Shown here piece by piece: positions 25,312 through 34,295 of a DNA stretch of 64,000 bases. The notes under the pieces were generated by a model, which did not search any database, had not been told where the DNA came from, and worked only from the letters and a program-made list of their open reading frames with translations. Each line of letters starts with the position of its first letter. Position 1 is the first letter of the stretch. Location of the stretch: contig NZ_JOFX01000005.1 of assembly GCF_000719345.1 (NCBI RefSeq), positions 263,575 through 327,574 of the forward strand, given 5' to 3'. A program made the position numbers and the translations under genes. Origin of the DNA: Streptomyces sp. NRRL F-2664 (GTDB lineage: Bacteria; Actinomycetota; Actinomycetes; Streptomycetales; Streptomycetaceae).

Positions 25312-26825
25312 GTGTCGCTCAGCCCGTCCCGTACGTTCCCTCCGGAGATCGCCGAATCCGAGGCCCTCGTCGCGCTCGTCGAGCGCGGCCGCGAGCAGGG
25401 TCACATCAACGGTGACGACGTGCGCCAGGCCTTCGAGGCCGGCCGCATCCCGGTGGACCAGTGGAAGCGGGTCCTGCGCAGCCTGAACCAGGTCCTCGAC
25501 GAGGAGGGTGTCGCCCTTCACGTCAGCGCGGCCCCCGCCACCAAGGCCGCCGCCAAGAAGCCCCGCAAGGCTGCCGCCGCCCCCGCCCGTACCGTGGCCA
25601 AGAAGGCCGCCGCCGCGCCCCGCCCCATCGGTGCCCGCAAGACCGCCGCCCCGGCCGCGGCCACCGCGGTCACGTCCACGGCCTCGGCGATATCCGCTCC
25701 GTCGGCCGCCGCGGCTGCGGAGGCGGCGGTGCCGGCCGAGACCGCCGCCGAGCCGAAGAAGCGCACGGTCAAGAAGACCGCAGCCAAGAAGACCGCCGTG
25801 AAGAAGACCGCGGCGGCGAAGAAGACCAGCGCCAAGGACGCCGACGAGGGCGAGACCCCGGCCGTCGAGGGCGAGGACTGGGCGGCCGAGGACCTCGTCG
25901 ACGAGGCCGAGGAGGAGGCCCCCAAGGCCGGCGCGCAGGGCTTCGTGCTCTCCGACGAGGACGAGGACGACGCCCCGGCGCAGACGGTCATGGTGGCCGG
26001 TGCCACTGCGGACCCGGTCAAGGACTACCTCAAGCTCATCGGCAAGGTGCCTCTCCTCAACGCCGAGCAGGAGGTCGAGCTCGCCAAGCGCATCGAGGCC
26101 GGCCTCTTCTCCGAGTACAAGCTCGAAGAGGAGGAGGACCACAAGCCCGCCTTCAAGCGTGAGCTGGAGATCCTCGTCGAGGACGGCCGCCGCGCCAAGA
26201 ACCACCTGCTGGAGGCCAACCTCCGCCTCGTGGTCTCCCTCGCCAAGCGCTACACCGGCCGCGGCATGCTCTTCCTGCCACGTGGTGGATCCGGCAGGCG
26301 ATCACGCGCGCCATGGCCGACCAGTCGCGCACCATCCGCATCCCCGTCCACATGGTCGAGATCATCAACAAGCTCGCCCGTGTGCAGCGCCAGATGCTCC
26401 AGGACCTGGGCCGCGAGCCCACGCCGGAGGAGCTGGGCAAGGAACTCGACATGACCCCCGAGAAGGTCATCGAGGTCCAGAAGTACGGCCGCGAGCCGAT
26501 CTCGCTGCACACTCCGCTGGGTGAGGAGGGCGACAGCGAGTTCGGTGACCTCATCGAGGACTCCGAGGCGGTCGTCCCGGCCGACGCCGTCAGCTTCACC
26601 TTCCTCCAGGAGCAGCTCCAGTCCATCCTGGGCACCCTCTCGGAGCGCGAGGCGGGCGTGGTCTCCATGCGCTACGGCCTCAACGACGGCCAGCCCAAGA
26701 CCCTCGACGAGATCGGCCGCGTGTACGGGGTGACCCGCGAGCGCATCCGCCAGATCGAGTCGAAGACCATGTCGAAGCTGCGCCACCCGTCACGTTCGCA
26801 GGTCCTGCGCGACTACCTCGACTGA
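25312..26825 (+). pseudogene. HrdB-like principal sigma factor, disrupted by a ~85-nt deletion
   Basis: The frame begins at GTG 25312 with an HrdB-type N-terminus ([16 protein letters not shown]), a Lys/Ala-rich linker and then [15 protein letters not shown] and [31 protein letters not shown] (regions 1.2-2.1). It is normal up to GRGMLFL (26277). The next bases encode [15 protein letters not shown] in another frame (from 26280). The expected ~28 residues between, DLIQEGNLGLIRAVEK to KGYKFSTY, are absent: about 85 nt, not a multiple of three. The first frame ends at 26454 after a junk tail; the second runs on to 26825 with intact regions 3 and 4 ([14 protein letters not shown]) but no ribosome-binding site. 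Core-binding region 2.2 and region 2.3 are lost. Several substitutions in the normally near-invariant C-terminus suggest a paralogue rather than the essential hrdB; an assembly error is also possible. Confidence 0.85.
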
Positions 26826-26841
26826 GCCGACCCCGTCCGCA

Positions 26842-26877
26842 ACGCCCCCGCCCCGCGATCCCGCGGGCCGGGGGCGT
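26842..26877 (+). terminator. terminator after the hrdB-like gene
   Basis: ACGCCCCCG pairs with CGGGGGCGT, followed inward by a single C-C mismatch and a CCCGCG/CGCGGG stem closed by ATCC. The hairpin starts 16 nt after the sigma factor stop. It also lies just beyond the 3' end of the convergent VWA gene. Confidence 0.7.
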
Positions 26878-26929
26878 CGTGCGTGGTTCTTCCTCGCCCT
26901 GCAGCGGCTGCCGGCGGGCGTGATGGCGG

Positions 26930-28747
26930 TCAGGTGAGGCGGAAGACCGGGCCTCTCGGGGTGAAGGGGAGGGAGGCGCCCTGGGGGATCAGGTAGGCGT
27001 GTTCGCGGCGGATGCGCAGGGTGTCGCACCAGCCGTCCGTGATCACCAGCAGGGGTGCCGCGGGCGGGAAGTCCTCGGCCCGCTGCAACAGGTCGACGCC
27101 CGGCTGGAGCATCGTGCCGCCGCGGCCGCGGACCCGGACCCGGCCCGCGATCTCGGTCGGCGGGACGTAGCCGGCGTCGTACGGGGCCGCGTCGCAGAAC
27201 ACCACGCGCGCCGCCGGGACGTCGCGGGCCTCGGCGTACGAGGCGATCGCGCCGAGCGCCTTGCCGAGCAGGGCGGCGTTCATCGATCCGGAGGTGTCGA
27301 GCACCACGCCGAAGGTGCAGCGGGCGACCTCCTCGGGCGGGAAGTGGCGGCCCGCCCGCGGGATGTCCGGGGTGGAGGCCTGGCGGCGCGCCGGGCGGGC
27401 GTAGGACCGTACGGCCTGCGGCCTCGGCACGTACTCGTCGAACCAGCGGGCGAGCCGGGCGTCCCACGGCACCGGGGGGTGGGCCAGGGCCCGGATCTCC
27501 TGGACCAGCCCGGCGGGCAGCAGGCCGCGCCCGCCGCGGACGTGCAGGTCGAAGCCCTGCACGAGGCCGCGGCGGTAGAACTCGTCGAGGTCGGTGTACG
27601 GGCGCCCCGCGCCGTGCGCGAGCGGCTCGCCCAGGATGTCCCCGGCCCCCTTGCCGCGCAGGGTGGCCAGGCGGCGCATCCGGCGCAGGTCGGTGGCGAT
27701 CCGGTCGTACACCTCCTCGACGGACAGGCCGCGCAGCGCCGGGTCGTGCAGCAACCCCTCGGGCATGCTGCCGATCCGCATCTCCAGCAGCCAGTCGTTG
27801 ACCACGTAGTCGGCGGCGACGTTGTGCAGGTACGGGTCGCGGGGGCCGCGGCGCTCGCCGTGGCGGAGCGCGGCGTGCAGCATCTCGTGGGCCAGGATGA
27901 ACCGCCACTCCTCGTCCTCGAAGGTGCGCAGCGGGTTGATGTAGATCTCCCCGGCGGTGGCGCTGACGGCGGCGATGGAGATGCCCTGGGCGCGGGCCAG
28001 CTCGGCGTCGGCGACGACGGTCAGGCCGGCGGCGAGCCCGCCGAGCAGCGGGTACGAGGACACGAACCAGTTCAGGGCCCGGTCCCAGGGGCGCTGGGCG
28101 ATGCGCTCCCCGGTGGTCCGGTCGCGCCGGCCGCCGGCCACGTCCATGGCGGCGGAGACGCTGCGCGTGAGGGCGGCGGCGAAGACGGCCTGCCAGTCGG
28201 GTACGGCGGAGTTCCAGGTCCGCCAGGGGACGAGGACCTGGTCGGGGTGGTCGCCGGCGGTGCCGCAGTGCTCGTAGGCGGCCGGGATGCCGTCGCGGCG
28301 CCAGCGGGCGGCGAGCTCGTCCTCGTCGCCGCCGGGGTACTGGGCGGGCAGGTGGTCCGGGGCACGGCCGACGGGGAAGGTCAGCAGGAAGCGGTTGACG
28401 ACCGCGCAGCGGGCGGCGAGGTCGAAGCGGTCCGGCTGGTCCCGGTCCTCCTCCTCGGCCGCCGGCACATGGCCGAAGCCCAGGTGGAGCAGGGCGTGGG
28501 CGAGCGCCCACGCCCACTCGCGCGGGTCGGCGCGCCGGGTGGGGTGGGCGTGGACGACGCCGTTGGACGTGACGGCCGCCAGTCCGCCGGCCGGGGACTG
28601 CCGGCATCCGTTCTCCCGGCAGACCGTGGCGTCCAGGGCCCCGAGGGCCGGGTTCTGCCTGACCTTGGCCAGTCCTTCGGCGAAGGCCCGGGTGGCGGGG
28701 TCCGGGTCGGCGGCGGCCTTCGTCCGGGCCTTGCCGCTGCGGCTCAC
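26930..28747 (-). CDS. VWA-like/DUF2201 putative metallopeptidase
   Basis: A 605-residue soluble protein. Near residue 285 lies FILAHEMLHAALRHG, an HExxH zinc-peptidase motif within the DUF2201 N-terminal domain. Near residue 490 the VWA domain carries the metal-site motif VLDTSGSMN and later TDGWCD. GTG 28747 overlaps the stop of the MoxR ATPase as GTGA, so the pair is coupled. MoxR ATPases with VWA partners act as chaperone-like complexes that mature or insert metals into other proteins; the client here is unknown. Confidence 0.88.
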   Translation of the reverse strand: MSRSGKARTKAAADPDPATRAFAEGLAKVRQNPALGALDATVCRENGCRQSPAGGLAAVTSNGVVHAHPTRRADPREWAWALAHALLHLGFGHVPAAEEEDRDQPDRFDLAARCAVVNRFLLTFPVGRAPDHLPAQYPGGDEDELAARWRRDGIPAAYEHCGTAGDHPDQVLVPWRTWNSAVPDWQAVFAAALTRSVSAAMDVAGGRRDRTTGERIAQRPWDRALNWFVSSYPLLGGLAAGLTVVADAELARAQGISIAAVSATAGEIYINPLRTFEDEEWRFILAHEMLHAALRHGERRGPRDPYLHNVAADYVVNDWLLEMRIGSMPEGLLHDPALRGLSVEEVYDRIATDLRRMRRLATLRGKGAGDILGEPLAHGAGRPYTDLDEFYRRGLVQGFDLHVRGGRGLLPAGLVQEIRALAHPPVPWDARLARWFDEYVPRPQAVRSYARPARRQASTPDIPRAGRHFPPEEVARCTFGVVLDTSGSMNAALLGKALGAIASYAEARDVPAARVVFCDAAPYDAGYVPPTEIAGRVRVRGRGGTMLQPGVDLLQRAEDFPPAAPLLVITDGWCDTLRIRREHAYLIPQGASLPFTPRGPVFRLT

Positions 28748-29805
28748 CGGCGGGCCTCGACCAGGCGGGGCATGTCGCGGGCGGCCTCGATGAGGAACCA
28801 GCCCGGCAGTACGGGCCGGCCGTCGGGGTCGTCGGCGATGACGGTCTGGGCGACCTCGACGGAGATCTCGGCGAGCTGGACGAGGAGCGACTTGAAGCGG
28901 TGGGTGTGCTGGCGCAGGGCGGGCGAGACGTGCTCCTTGCGTGCCGGGAGCTCCTTCAGCAGACGGCCCCGGAAGGCCTCCGCGAGGTAGTAGAGCAGGT
29001 CGCGGTCCTGGAGCCGGGCGGGCCAGGAGGCGTCGCCCTTCAGGATGGCCTCGATGCCGAAGGTGTGCCGGACGATCTTGGCGTAGCCGCAGAAGGAGAC
29101 GGCGTGCGCGGGGGTGAGGGTGCCGTGCGCGACCACCTTGAGGGTCTGCTCGTCCAGGTCCGCGCCGAAGGAGTGCAGGGCGTCGGAGAGCATGTGCCAG
29201 GAGCGGGGGGTGGAGAAGGGCTCCTCGGTCTTCGGCGGCTGCGACCAGAGGTGGTCGGGGCGGTCGGTGAGGTAGTCGGTCACCCACGGGTGGATGCCGT
29301 GCTCTCCCGCCCACACCAGCCAGTCCTGTGCGGACGCCTGGAGGTGGACGTGGGTGAGGCGGTTGACCAGGGCGGAGGCGATGGGACGGGCCAGCGCGTT
29401 GTCCGTGGCGCGGTTGCCCGCGCCGATGACGATGGAGCCGGGGGGCAGCTCGTAGGAGCCGATCCTGCGGTCGAGGATCAGCGAGTAGAAGGCCTTCTGG
29501 ACGTCCGGGCCCGCGGCGTTGAGTTCGTCGAGGAAGAGACAGTACGGCTCGTCACGGGCGATGGCCTCGGGCGGGCAGAAGACGGAACGGCCGTCGCGGA
29601 TCTGCGGTACGCCGATCAGGTCCTCGGGGGCGAGCTGCGTGCCGAGGAGGCTGACGCACTCCAGGCCGAGGGAGTCGGCGAACTTCCGTACGAGCGACGA
29701 CTTTCCGATGCCGGGCGCCCCCCAGAGGAACACGGGCCGGACAGTGGCGAGGCCGAGCAGCAGTTCGGGGAGCCGGGCGGGGGTGACGGTGACGGCGGCC
29801 TGCAC
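28744..29805 (-). CDS. MoxR-type AAA ATPase
   Basis: About 353 residues. Walker A GAPGIGKSS lies near residue 28, Walker B CLFLDELNAAGPDVQ near residue 90 and sensor 1 VIGAGNRATDNA near residue 120; PRSWHMLSDAL follows. GTG 29805 was chosen because AAGGA lies upstream and the preceding ~38 residues of the open frame look like unfolded Arg/Thr/Pro sequence. Forms a coupled operon with the VWA-metallopeptidase. Confidence 0.88.
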   Translation of the reverse strand: MQAAVTVTPARLPELLLGLATVRPVFLWGAPGIGKSSLVRKFADSLGLECVSLLGTQLAPEDLIGVPQIRDGRSVFCPPEAIARDEPYCLFLDELNAAGPDVQKAFYSLILDRRIGSYELPPGSIVIGAGNRATDNALARPIASALVNRLTHVHLQASAQDWLVWAGEHGIHPWVTDYLTDRPDHLWSQPPKTEEPFSTPRSWHMLSDALHSFGADLDEQTLKVVAHGTLTPAHAVSFCGYAKIVRHTFGIEAILKGDASWPARLQDRDLLYYLAEAFRGRLLKELPARKEHVSPALRQHTHRFKSLLVQLAEISVEVAQTVIADDPDGRPVLPGWFLIEAARDMPRLVEARR

Positions 29806-29946
29806 GGGTGCGGAAGTCCTTCGGGGTGGGACGGTGGCGGGTGGTGCGGTCAGTCTGGCCGCACCACCCGCCGTCCGGCATCCGGTTTTCTCCCCGGTCG
29901 GGCGGCGTCCGCCTGTCACCCGGCCGGGCGGGCGCCCCTTCTCCGG

Positions 29947-31320
29947 TCAGGCGGGCGTCCGCTGCCTGCGCGCGGCCATGACGGCGTAGACGGCGACGCC
30001 CCCGAAGAGGAACAGCACGCCCTGGTAGACGGCCGCGTAGCCGGAGCCGGCCACCAGCCACATCGAGAAGCCGAACGCCAGGGCGGCGAGGGCGCCGTCG
30101 CGGGCCAGGCGTCCGCGGTGGACCCGCTCTCCCCGGCCGGAGAGCAGGAAGTAGAGCTGCGCGGCGGTCGACAGGAGGTAGGGGACGGTCGCGGTGAAAG
30201 TGGTGACGAGGACCAGGATCTCGAAGACTCCGTCGGAGCCGGCCGTGTAGTTGTAGACGGTCAGGGCGGAGGCCAGGGAGGTCGTGACGACGACGCCGAC
30301 CACGGGGACGCCGCGCCGCTTGGTCTCGAAGGCACGCGGGAAGAGCCCGTCCTTGGCGGCGGCGTACGGGGTCTGGGCGCTGAGCAGGGTCCAGCCGTTG
30401 AGGGCGCCCGCCATGGAGATGACGGCGGCGCAGGCGACGAGGGTGCCGCCCCAGGTGCCGCCGAACATGGCGTTCACGGCGTCGGTGAACGGGGCTTCGG
30501 AGGTGACGAGCTTCTCGTGCGCGACGAGTCCGAAGACGGACAGGGTGCCGAGCAGGTAGACGACGGCCGCGCCGGCGGTGCCGAGGATGGTGGCCCGGCC
30601 GACGTTGCGGGCGGGGTCGCGGACCTCCCCGGCGCTGACGGCGGCCGACTCCACGCCGAGGTAGCTGAAGAGGAGGATCGCCGCGGAGGCGGAGAGGGCG
30701 CCGGCCGGGCTCTGGCCGGTGGCCTGGAAGGGGCCGAGGTTGGCGGGGTCGAAGAAGAACAGGCCGCCGACGGCGACGAGCATCAGCGGGGCGAACTTCA
30801 GGACGGTGGCGATGAGTTGGACGGCGCCGACGTAGCGGGTGCCGGCGAGGTTGGCGAGCGCGGGCAGCCACTGCATGGCCAGGGCGGCCAGGCACATGGA
30901 CCACTTGTGCGCGCCGATGGCCGGGAAGAGGACGCAGAGGTAGCCGACGGACGCCACGGCGAGGGCCGCGTTCGACACCCAGGAGGTGATCCAGTAGCTC
31001 CAGGCGGCGAGGAAGCCGGCGAAGTCGCCGAAGGCGGCGCGGGCGTAGACGTACGGGCCGCCGGTCTGCGGGTGCCGGTGGGCGAGGCGGCCGAAGACGA
31101 GCGCGAGGGCGATGGCGCCGAGGGTGAGCACGGCGAAGGCGAGAAGGCTGATGGTGCCGAAGGGGGCGACCGAGGCCGGGAGGAGGAAGATTCCGCCGCC
31201 GATGATGTTGCCCATGACCAGACAGGTCGCAATGGGGAGGCCAAAGCGCCGCGCGTGCGGGTCGCGGCCCCGCTCGGGGGGTGCGGTGGCCTCGGCGGGC
31301 AGGGCTGCGGTGCTGGTCAT
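29947..31320 (-). CDS. APC-family amino acid permease
   Basis: A 457-residue transporter with about 12 membrane helices. The first helix has MGNIIGGGIFLLPASV, the unwound substrate-binding helix of the APC fold, and GGPYVYARAAFGDFAGFLAAWSYW marks helix 3. The overall look is that of arginine/agmatine- or general amino acid transporters of the AdiC/YjeH kind. ATG 31320 starts just before the cytosolic lead-in to helix 1. It stands apart from its neighbours with no regulator in sight. Confidence 0.88.
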   Translation of the reverse strand: MTSTAALPAEATAPPERGRDPHARRFGLPIATCLVMGNIIGGGIFLLPASVAPFGTISLLAFAVLTLGAIALALVFGRLAHRHPQTGGPYVYARAAFGDFAGFLAAWSYWITSWVSNAALAVASVGYLCVLFPAIGAHKWSMCLAALAMQWLPALANLAGTRYVGAVQLIATVLKFAPLMLVAVGGLFFFDPANLGPFQATGQSPAGALSASAAILLFSYLGVESAAVSAGEVRDPARNVGRATILGTAGAAVVYLLGTLSVFGLVAHEKLVTSEAPFTDAVNAMFGGTWGGTLVACAAVISMAGALNGWTLLSAQTPYAAAKDGLFPRAFETKRRGVPVVGVVVTTSLASALTVYNYTAGSDGVFEILVLVTTFTATVPYLLSTAAQLYFLLSGRGERVHRGRLARDGALAALAFGFSMWLVAGSGYAAVYQGVLFLFGGVAVYAVMAARRQRTPA

Positions 31321-31396
31321 CGGTGGTGCGCCTCGGGTCGTCTCACATGGTGGGCGGGGTCGACACATGGTCGGCCACCGTGCGGGGTGCACCAAA

Positions 31397-33637
31397 TCAG
31401 CGGGTTTCGTCCCGTGCGGGCAGGCTTTCGGAAGGAAGGATTCCGCTGATGCGGCCGTCCGGCGGGGAATTCTCCGGCACCCCCGGCGCGGGCGCCTCGC
31501 CGGCAACCGCCCCGGCCCGGACCGCCTCCGCCGGGCCGGCCGCCACCTCCGACGGGCCGCCGGCCGCCACCTCCGCGAGGCCCCGGTCCGCCACCTCCGC
31601 GAGCCTGCCCGTCGCCGCGGCCACCGGTACCTGCGGGCCGTCCGCCTCCCGCAGCCAGCGCCGCAGCACGCGGTGCACCGCCTCCGCGCCGACCAGTTCG
31701 CCCCCCGGGTCCGACAGCTCCGCGGGCCACATCAGGAACGGCCGCCCCTGCTCCCCTCCGAGGCCTCCGTGCGAGCCGATCTGCTCCTCGAAGGCGTGCA
31801 CCGCGCCCGTCTCCGGGTCGTACGCCGAGTTCACCATGATGTCGGCCACGTGCGGGAAGGCGTCGGTCCGCCGCACGGCCGCGGCCGCGCCGGGACCGAA
31901 GGCTGCGAGCAGCTCCTCCGCCTCGCCGGGCGCGTCCAGCCGGGCCTGCGCCCCGCCGGGGCCCAGCACCACCCCGTCCACCAGCAGGAAGCCGACGCCG
32001 GGATGGTTCGCCAAGGTCGCCAGGAGCGCCGGGTGCATGCGCTCGATGCGGTCCCGGGAGGCCCGGCCGGGGACGTCGGGGAAGGAGATCAGGGCGAGGT
32101 TGCCCGACGCCAGCACCACCGGGTCGGAGCCCGGCCCCGGCCGCGCCTCCTCGTCCTCCTCCACCGGCCGGTGCAGGGCGGCCAGCACCGCGGCGCGGGC
32201 CTCGGCCCCGCTGCGGGTACGACCGGCCCGACGGGAGACGGGCAGTCCGCAGCCCGCCCGCACCAGGTCCTTCAGAGTCAGTCCGTACCGTGCCAGGAAG
32301 GTCTCCCCCGGGCTCTGGCCGTGGTCGGACAGCAGCACGATCCGGTAGGGGCGCGGTGCGTGCTCGGCGACCCGGGCGAGCAGCGCGAGGCTGCGGTCGA
32401 GGCGTTCCAGGACCTGGTCGGCGTCCCGGCCGCGCGGGCCCGAGTGGTGCGCGACCTCGTCGTAGGCGACGAGGTCGGCGTAGACCGCGGAGCGCCCGGC
32501 GAGCATGTCGCCGATCACGGCCGCGACCACCACGTCCCGTTCGACCACGGTCGCGAAGGCCCGGATGAGCGGGTAGAGGCCGCCGCGCGACACCCGGGGC
32601 CGGTCCCCTCGGATCCGCGACCGCAGGGACTGGCAGATCTCCCGTGCCGCGTCGGCGACGAAGGACAGCGCGGTGCGGACGGCGTTGGCCGGATCGGAGA
32701 AGTACGCGAAGTAGCCGGCGCGGGAGCGGTTGGCCCGGCCCCGCCGCGCCGAGACCGACAGGACGAGCGCCAGCTGGTCCGCCCCGCCGCTGAAGAGGTT
32801 GCCGCGGCTGGCACCGTCGAGGGTGAGCAGTCCGCCGTCCCCGGTGCGTTCGACGGCCCGTCGCTGGAGTTCCGCGGCGCTGGTGGGCCGGTTGCAGACC
32901 ATCACCTCGCGGGTGTCCTTCTCGTACCAGCGGAAGGCCGGCACGTCGAAGGTCGAGCCGTGCAGGATGCCGAGCTGGCTGGCGCCGGTCTGGCTGGACC
33001 AGTCCGTGGACCAGGGCGTGACGCGGTGGCCGCGCTCCAGCCAGCCCGCGACGGTGGGCATCAGTGCACGGTTGCACGCCTCGCGCAGCACGTCGTGGCC
33101 GACTCCGTCGAGCTGGAGGACCAGCAGTCCGGGGGCGGGCGGCCCGGTCCGGGGCGCGGCGCCGGAGTTCTGCCGCCGGCGCCGCCGGTCGGCGAGCCGG
33201 TAGAGCCGGCGCCGGTAGGCCCCGTCGTCGCGCACGGCGAGCGCGGTGGACGTCGCCGAGGCCACCGCGGACATCACGGCCGCCACGACGACCGCGGTCT
33301 CGGGGGCGGCCTCGCCCCGCCCCTCGGGGATCAGTCGGAGGGCGAGCAGCAGGAACGAGCCGTTCAGGAAGAAGACGAGCAGCCCGAGCACGAGGGCCGG
33401 CACGAGCAGCAGGGCCCGCACGAGCACGGGCCACACCAGGGCGCTCAGCAGGCCGAAGGCGCCTGCGCCCCAGGCTGCGGTGAGGCCGATGCGCGTGATG
33501 CTGTCGCCGTTGCCGGACTGGAGCCGGAAGTCCGGCAGGATCCCGGCCAGGGCCAGCATCGTGAGGGTGGACACCGCCCAGACGAGGAGCACCCGGACCA
33601 GGGCACGGCCCGTGGTCCGCCACCGTCGTCGCCGCAC
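31397..33637 (-). CDS. membrane-anchored alkaline phosphatase-superfamily protein with holin-like N-terminus
   Basis: A 746-residue protein. Residues ~8-125 hold four membrane helices of the phage_holin_4 type (LLVWAVSTLTMLALAGILPDF, then ALLLVPALVLGLLVFFLNGS). After an Arg-rich linker, the phosphatase domain begins with LLVLQLDGVGHDVL; TDWSSQTGASQLGILHG holds the likely nucleophile and VLLSDHGQSPGETF a metal site. It probably cleaves phosphodiesters on the outer face of the membrane. The last ~70 residues contain Ala/Glu-rich near-repeats (LAEVAD, LAEVAA, SEVAA). The start is GTG. Confidence 0.8.
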   Translation of the reverse strand: MRRRRWRTTGRALVRVLLVWAVSTLTMLALAGILPDFRLQSGNGDSITRIGLTAAWGAGAFGLLSALVWPVLVRALLLVPALVLGLLVFFLNGSFLLLALRLIPEGRGEAAPETAVVVAAVMSAVASATSTALAVRDDGAYRRRLYRLADRRRRRQNSGAAPRTGPPAPGLLVLQLDGVGHDVLREACNRALMPTVAGWLERGHRVTPWSTDWSSQTGASQLGILHGSTFDVPAFRWYEKDTREVMVCNRPTSAAELQRRAVERTGDGGLLTLDGASRGNLFSGGADQLALVLSVSARRGRANRSRAGYFAYFSDPANAVRTALSFVADAAREICQSLRSRIRGDRPRVSRGGLYPLIRAFATVVERDVVVAAVIGDMLAGRSAVYADLVAYDEVAHHSGPRGRDADQVLERLDRSLALLARVAEHAPRPYRIVLLSDHGQSPGETFLARYGLTLKDLVRAGCGLPVSRRAGRTRSGAEARAAVLAALHRPVEEDEEARPGPGSDPVVLASGNLALISFPDVPGRASRDRIERMHPALLATLANHPGVGFLLVDGVVLGPGGAQARLDAPGEAEELLAAFGPGAAAAVRRTDAFPHVADIMVNSAYDPETGAVHAFEEQIGSHGGLGGEQGRPFLMWPAELSDPGGELVGAEAVHRVLRRWLREADGPQVPVAAATGRLAEVADRGLAEVAAGGPSEVAAGPAEAVRAGAVAGEAPAPGVPENSPPDGRISGILPSESLPARDETR

Positions 33638-33758
33638 CGTGCCACCCCCTGGGTCGTCTCCGGCCTCCAGGCTCGCACAGCGGCGCTCGCCCGGCCGGGT
33701 GACCGGGAGGGGATCGCGGCCGGGATCGGGGGTCGGGAAGGGATCGGGGCGGTGCGGG

Positions 33759-34163
33759 TCAGGTGCCGTCGTAGCCTGCGGTCGGCATGGACAGCCGCCG
33801 GTGCACCTCGGCCTTCATCCCGGAGGTGTACCGGGGCTCTTCGTGGCCGGCGGTCTCCAGGCGGATGCCGCGCCGCTCGCACTCGGCGGTGAACTCCTCC
33901 ACGCAGCGCAGCGCCCGGGCCAGGACCCGCTGGTTGGCGGCGACGAAGAGGTCGACCCGCGCGGCGTCGATGTCGGACCAGAACCCGCAGTGGTCCGCAC
34001 GCAGTCCGTACACGAGCAGTTGCTTGATCACGACGTGGCCCCGCTCGGCCGCCCAGCGGGCGCACACCGCGTACTGGCCGCGGGTGTCCACGGCGAAGGG
34101 GTCGGCATCCAGGTCTTCGAGCGGGGCCAGGCTCGCGATCGCGGCCACGCGCAACTCTTCCAT
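33759..34163 (-). CDS. conserved small protein of unknown function
   Basis: A 134-residue soluble protein (MEELRVAAIASLAPLEDLD at the start). VDTRGQYAVCARWAAERGHVVIKQLLVYGLRADHCGFWSDID looks faintly like the start of a serine-recombinase catalytic domain, but the catalytic Ser context is missing and the length is too short, so no function is assigned. ATG 34163 opens a continuous, codon-typical frame; the longer frame upstream overlaps the metallo-beta-lactamase gene on the other strand. Confidence 0.65.
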   Translation of the reverse strand: MEELRVAAIASLAPLEDLDADPFAVDTRGQYAVCARWAAERGHVVIKQLLVYGLRADHCGFWSDIDAARVDLFVAANQRVLARALRCVEEFTAECERRGIRLETAGHEEPRYTSGMKAEVHRRLSMPTAGYDGT

Positions 34164-34295
34164 GCCGCCGGACCCTACTCCGATCCGCCGCCCGAGAGGA
34201 GGGGGTGCCGGGTTCCCGTTCCGAAGCGGTGGCGACGGCGTCCGGCCCGGCATGATGGGGAGGGGGTCCGGCGGGCGACGAGGGAGGGCGGGGCG

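Noticed and set aside
25540..25860. Repeated Lys/Ala codons in the sigma factor N-terminus as a possible microsatellite or mobile repeat
   Set aside because: Lys/Ala-rich linkers of this kind are normal in HrdB proteins of Streptomyces.
28900..31449. An 849-codon plus-strand frame opposite the MoxR and permease genes
   Set aside because: Shadow of two real minus-strand genes. The Gly/Glu/Val-rich product has no recognisable fold.
31317..33623. A 768-codon minus-strand frame overlapping the phosphatase gene in another frame
   Set aside because: The alternative frame at 31397-33637 has membrane helices and phosphatase motifs; this one is low-complexity Arg/Gly/Ala sequence.
31397..33637. Holin-like domain as evidence of a prophage
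   Set aside because: No other phage genes are present and the domain is a membrane anchor fused to a phosphatase; the name reflects only sequence-family history.
33759..34163. Serine recombinase fragment
   Set aside because: A weak similarity in the first half only; catalytic residues and the DNA-binding domain are missing and the gene looks intact for its size.
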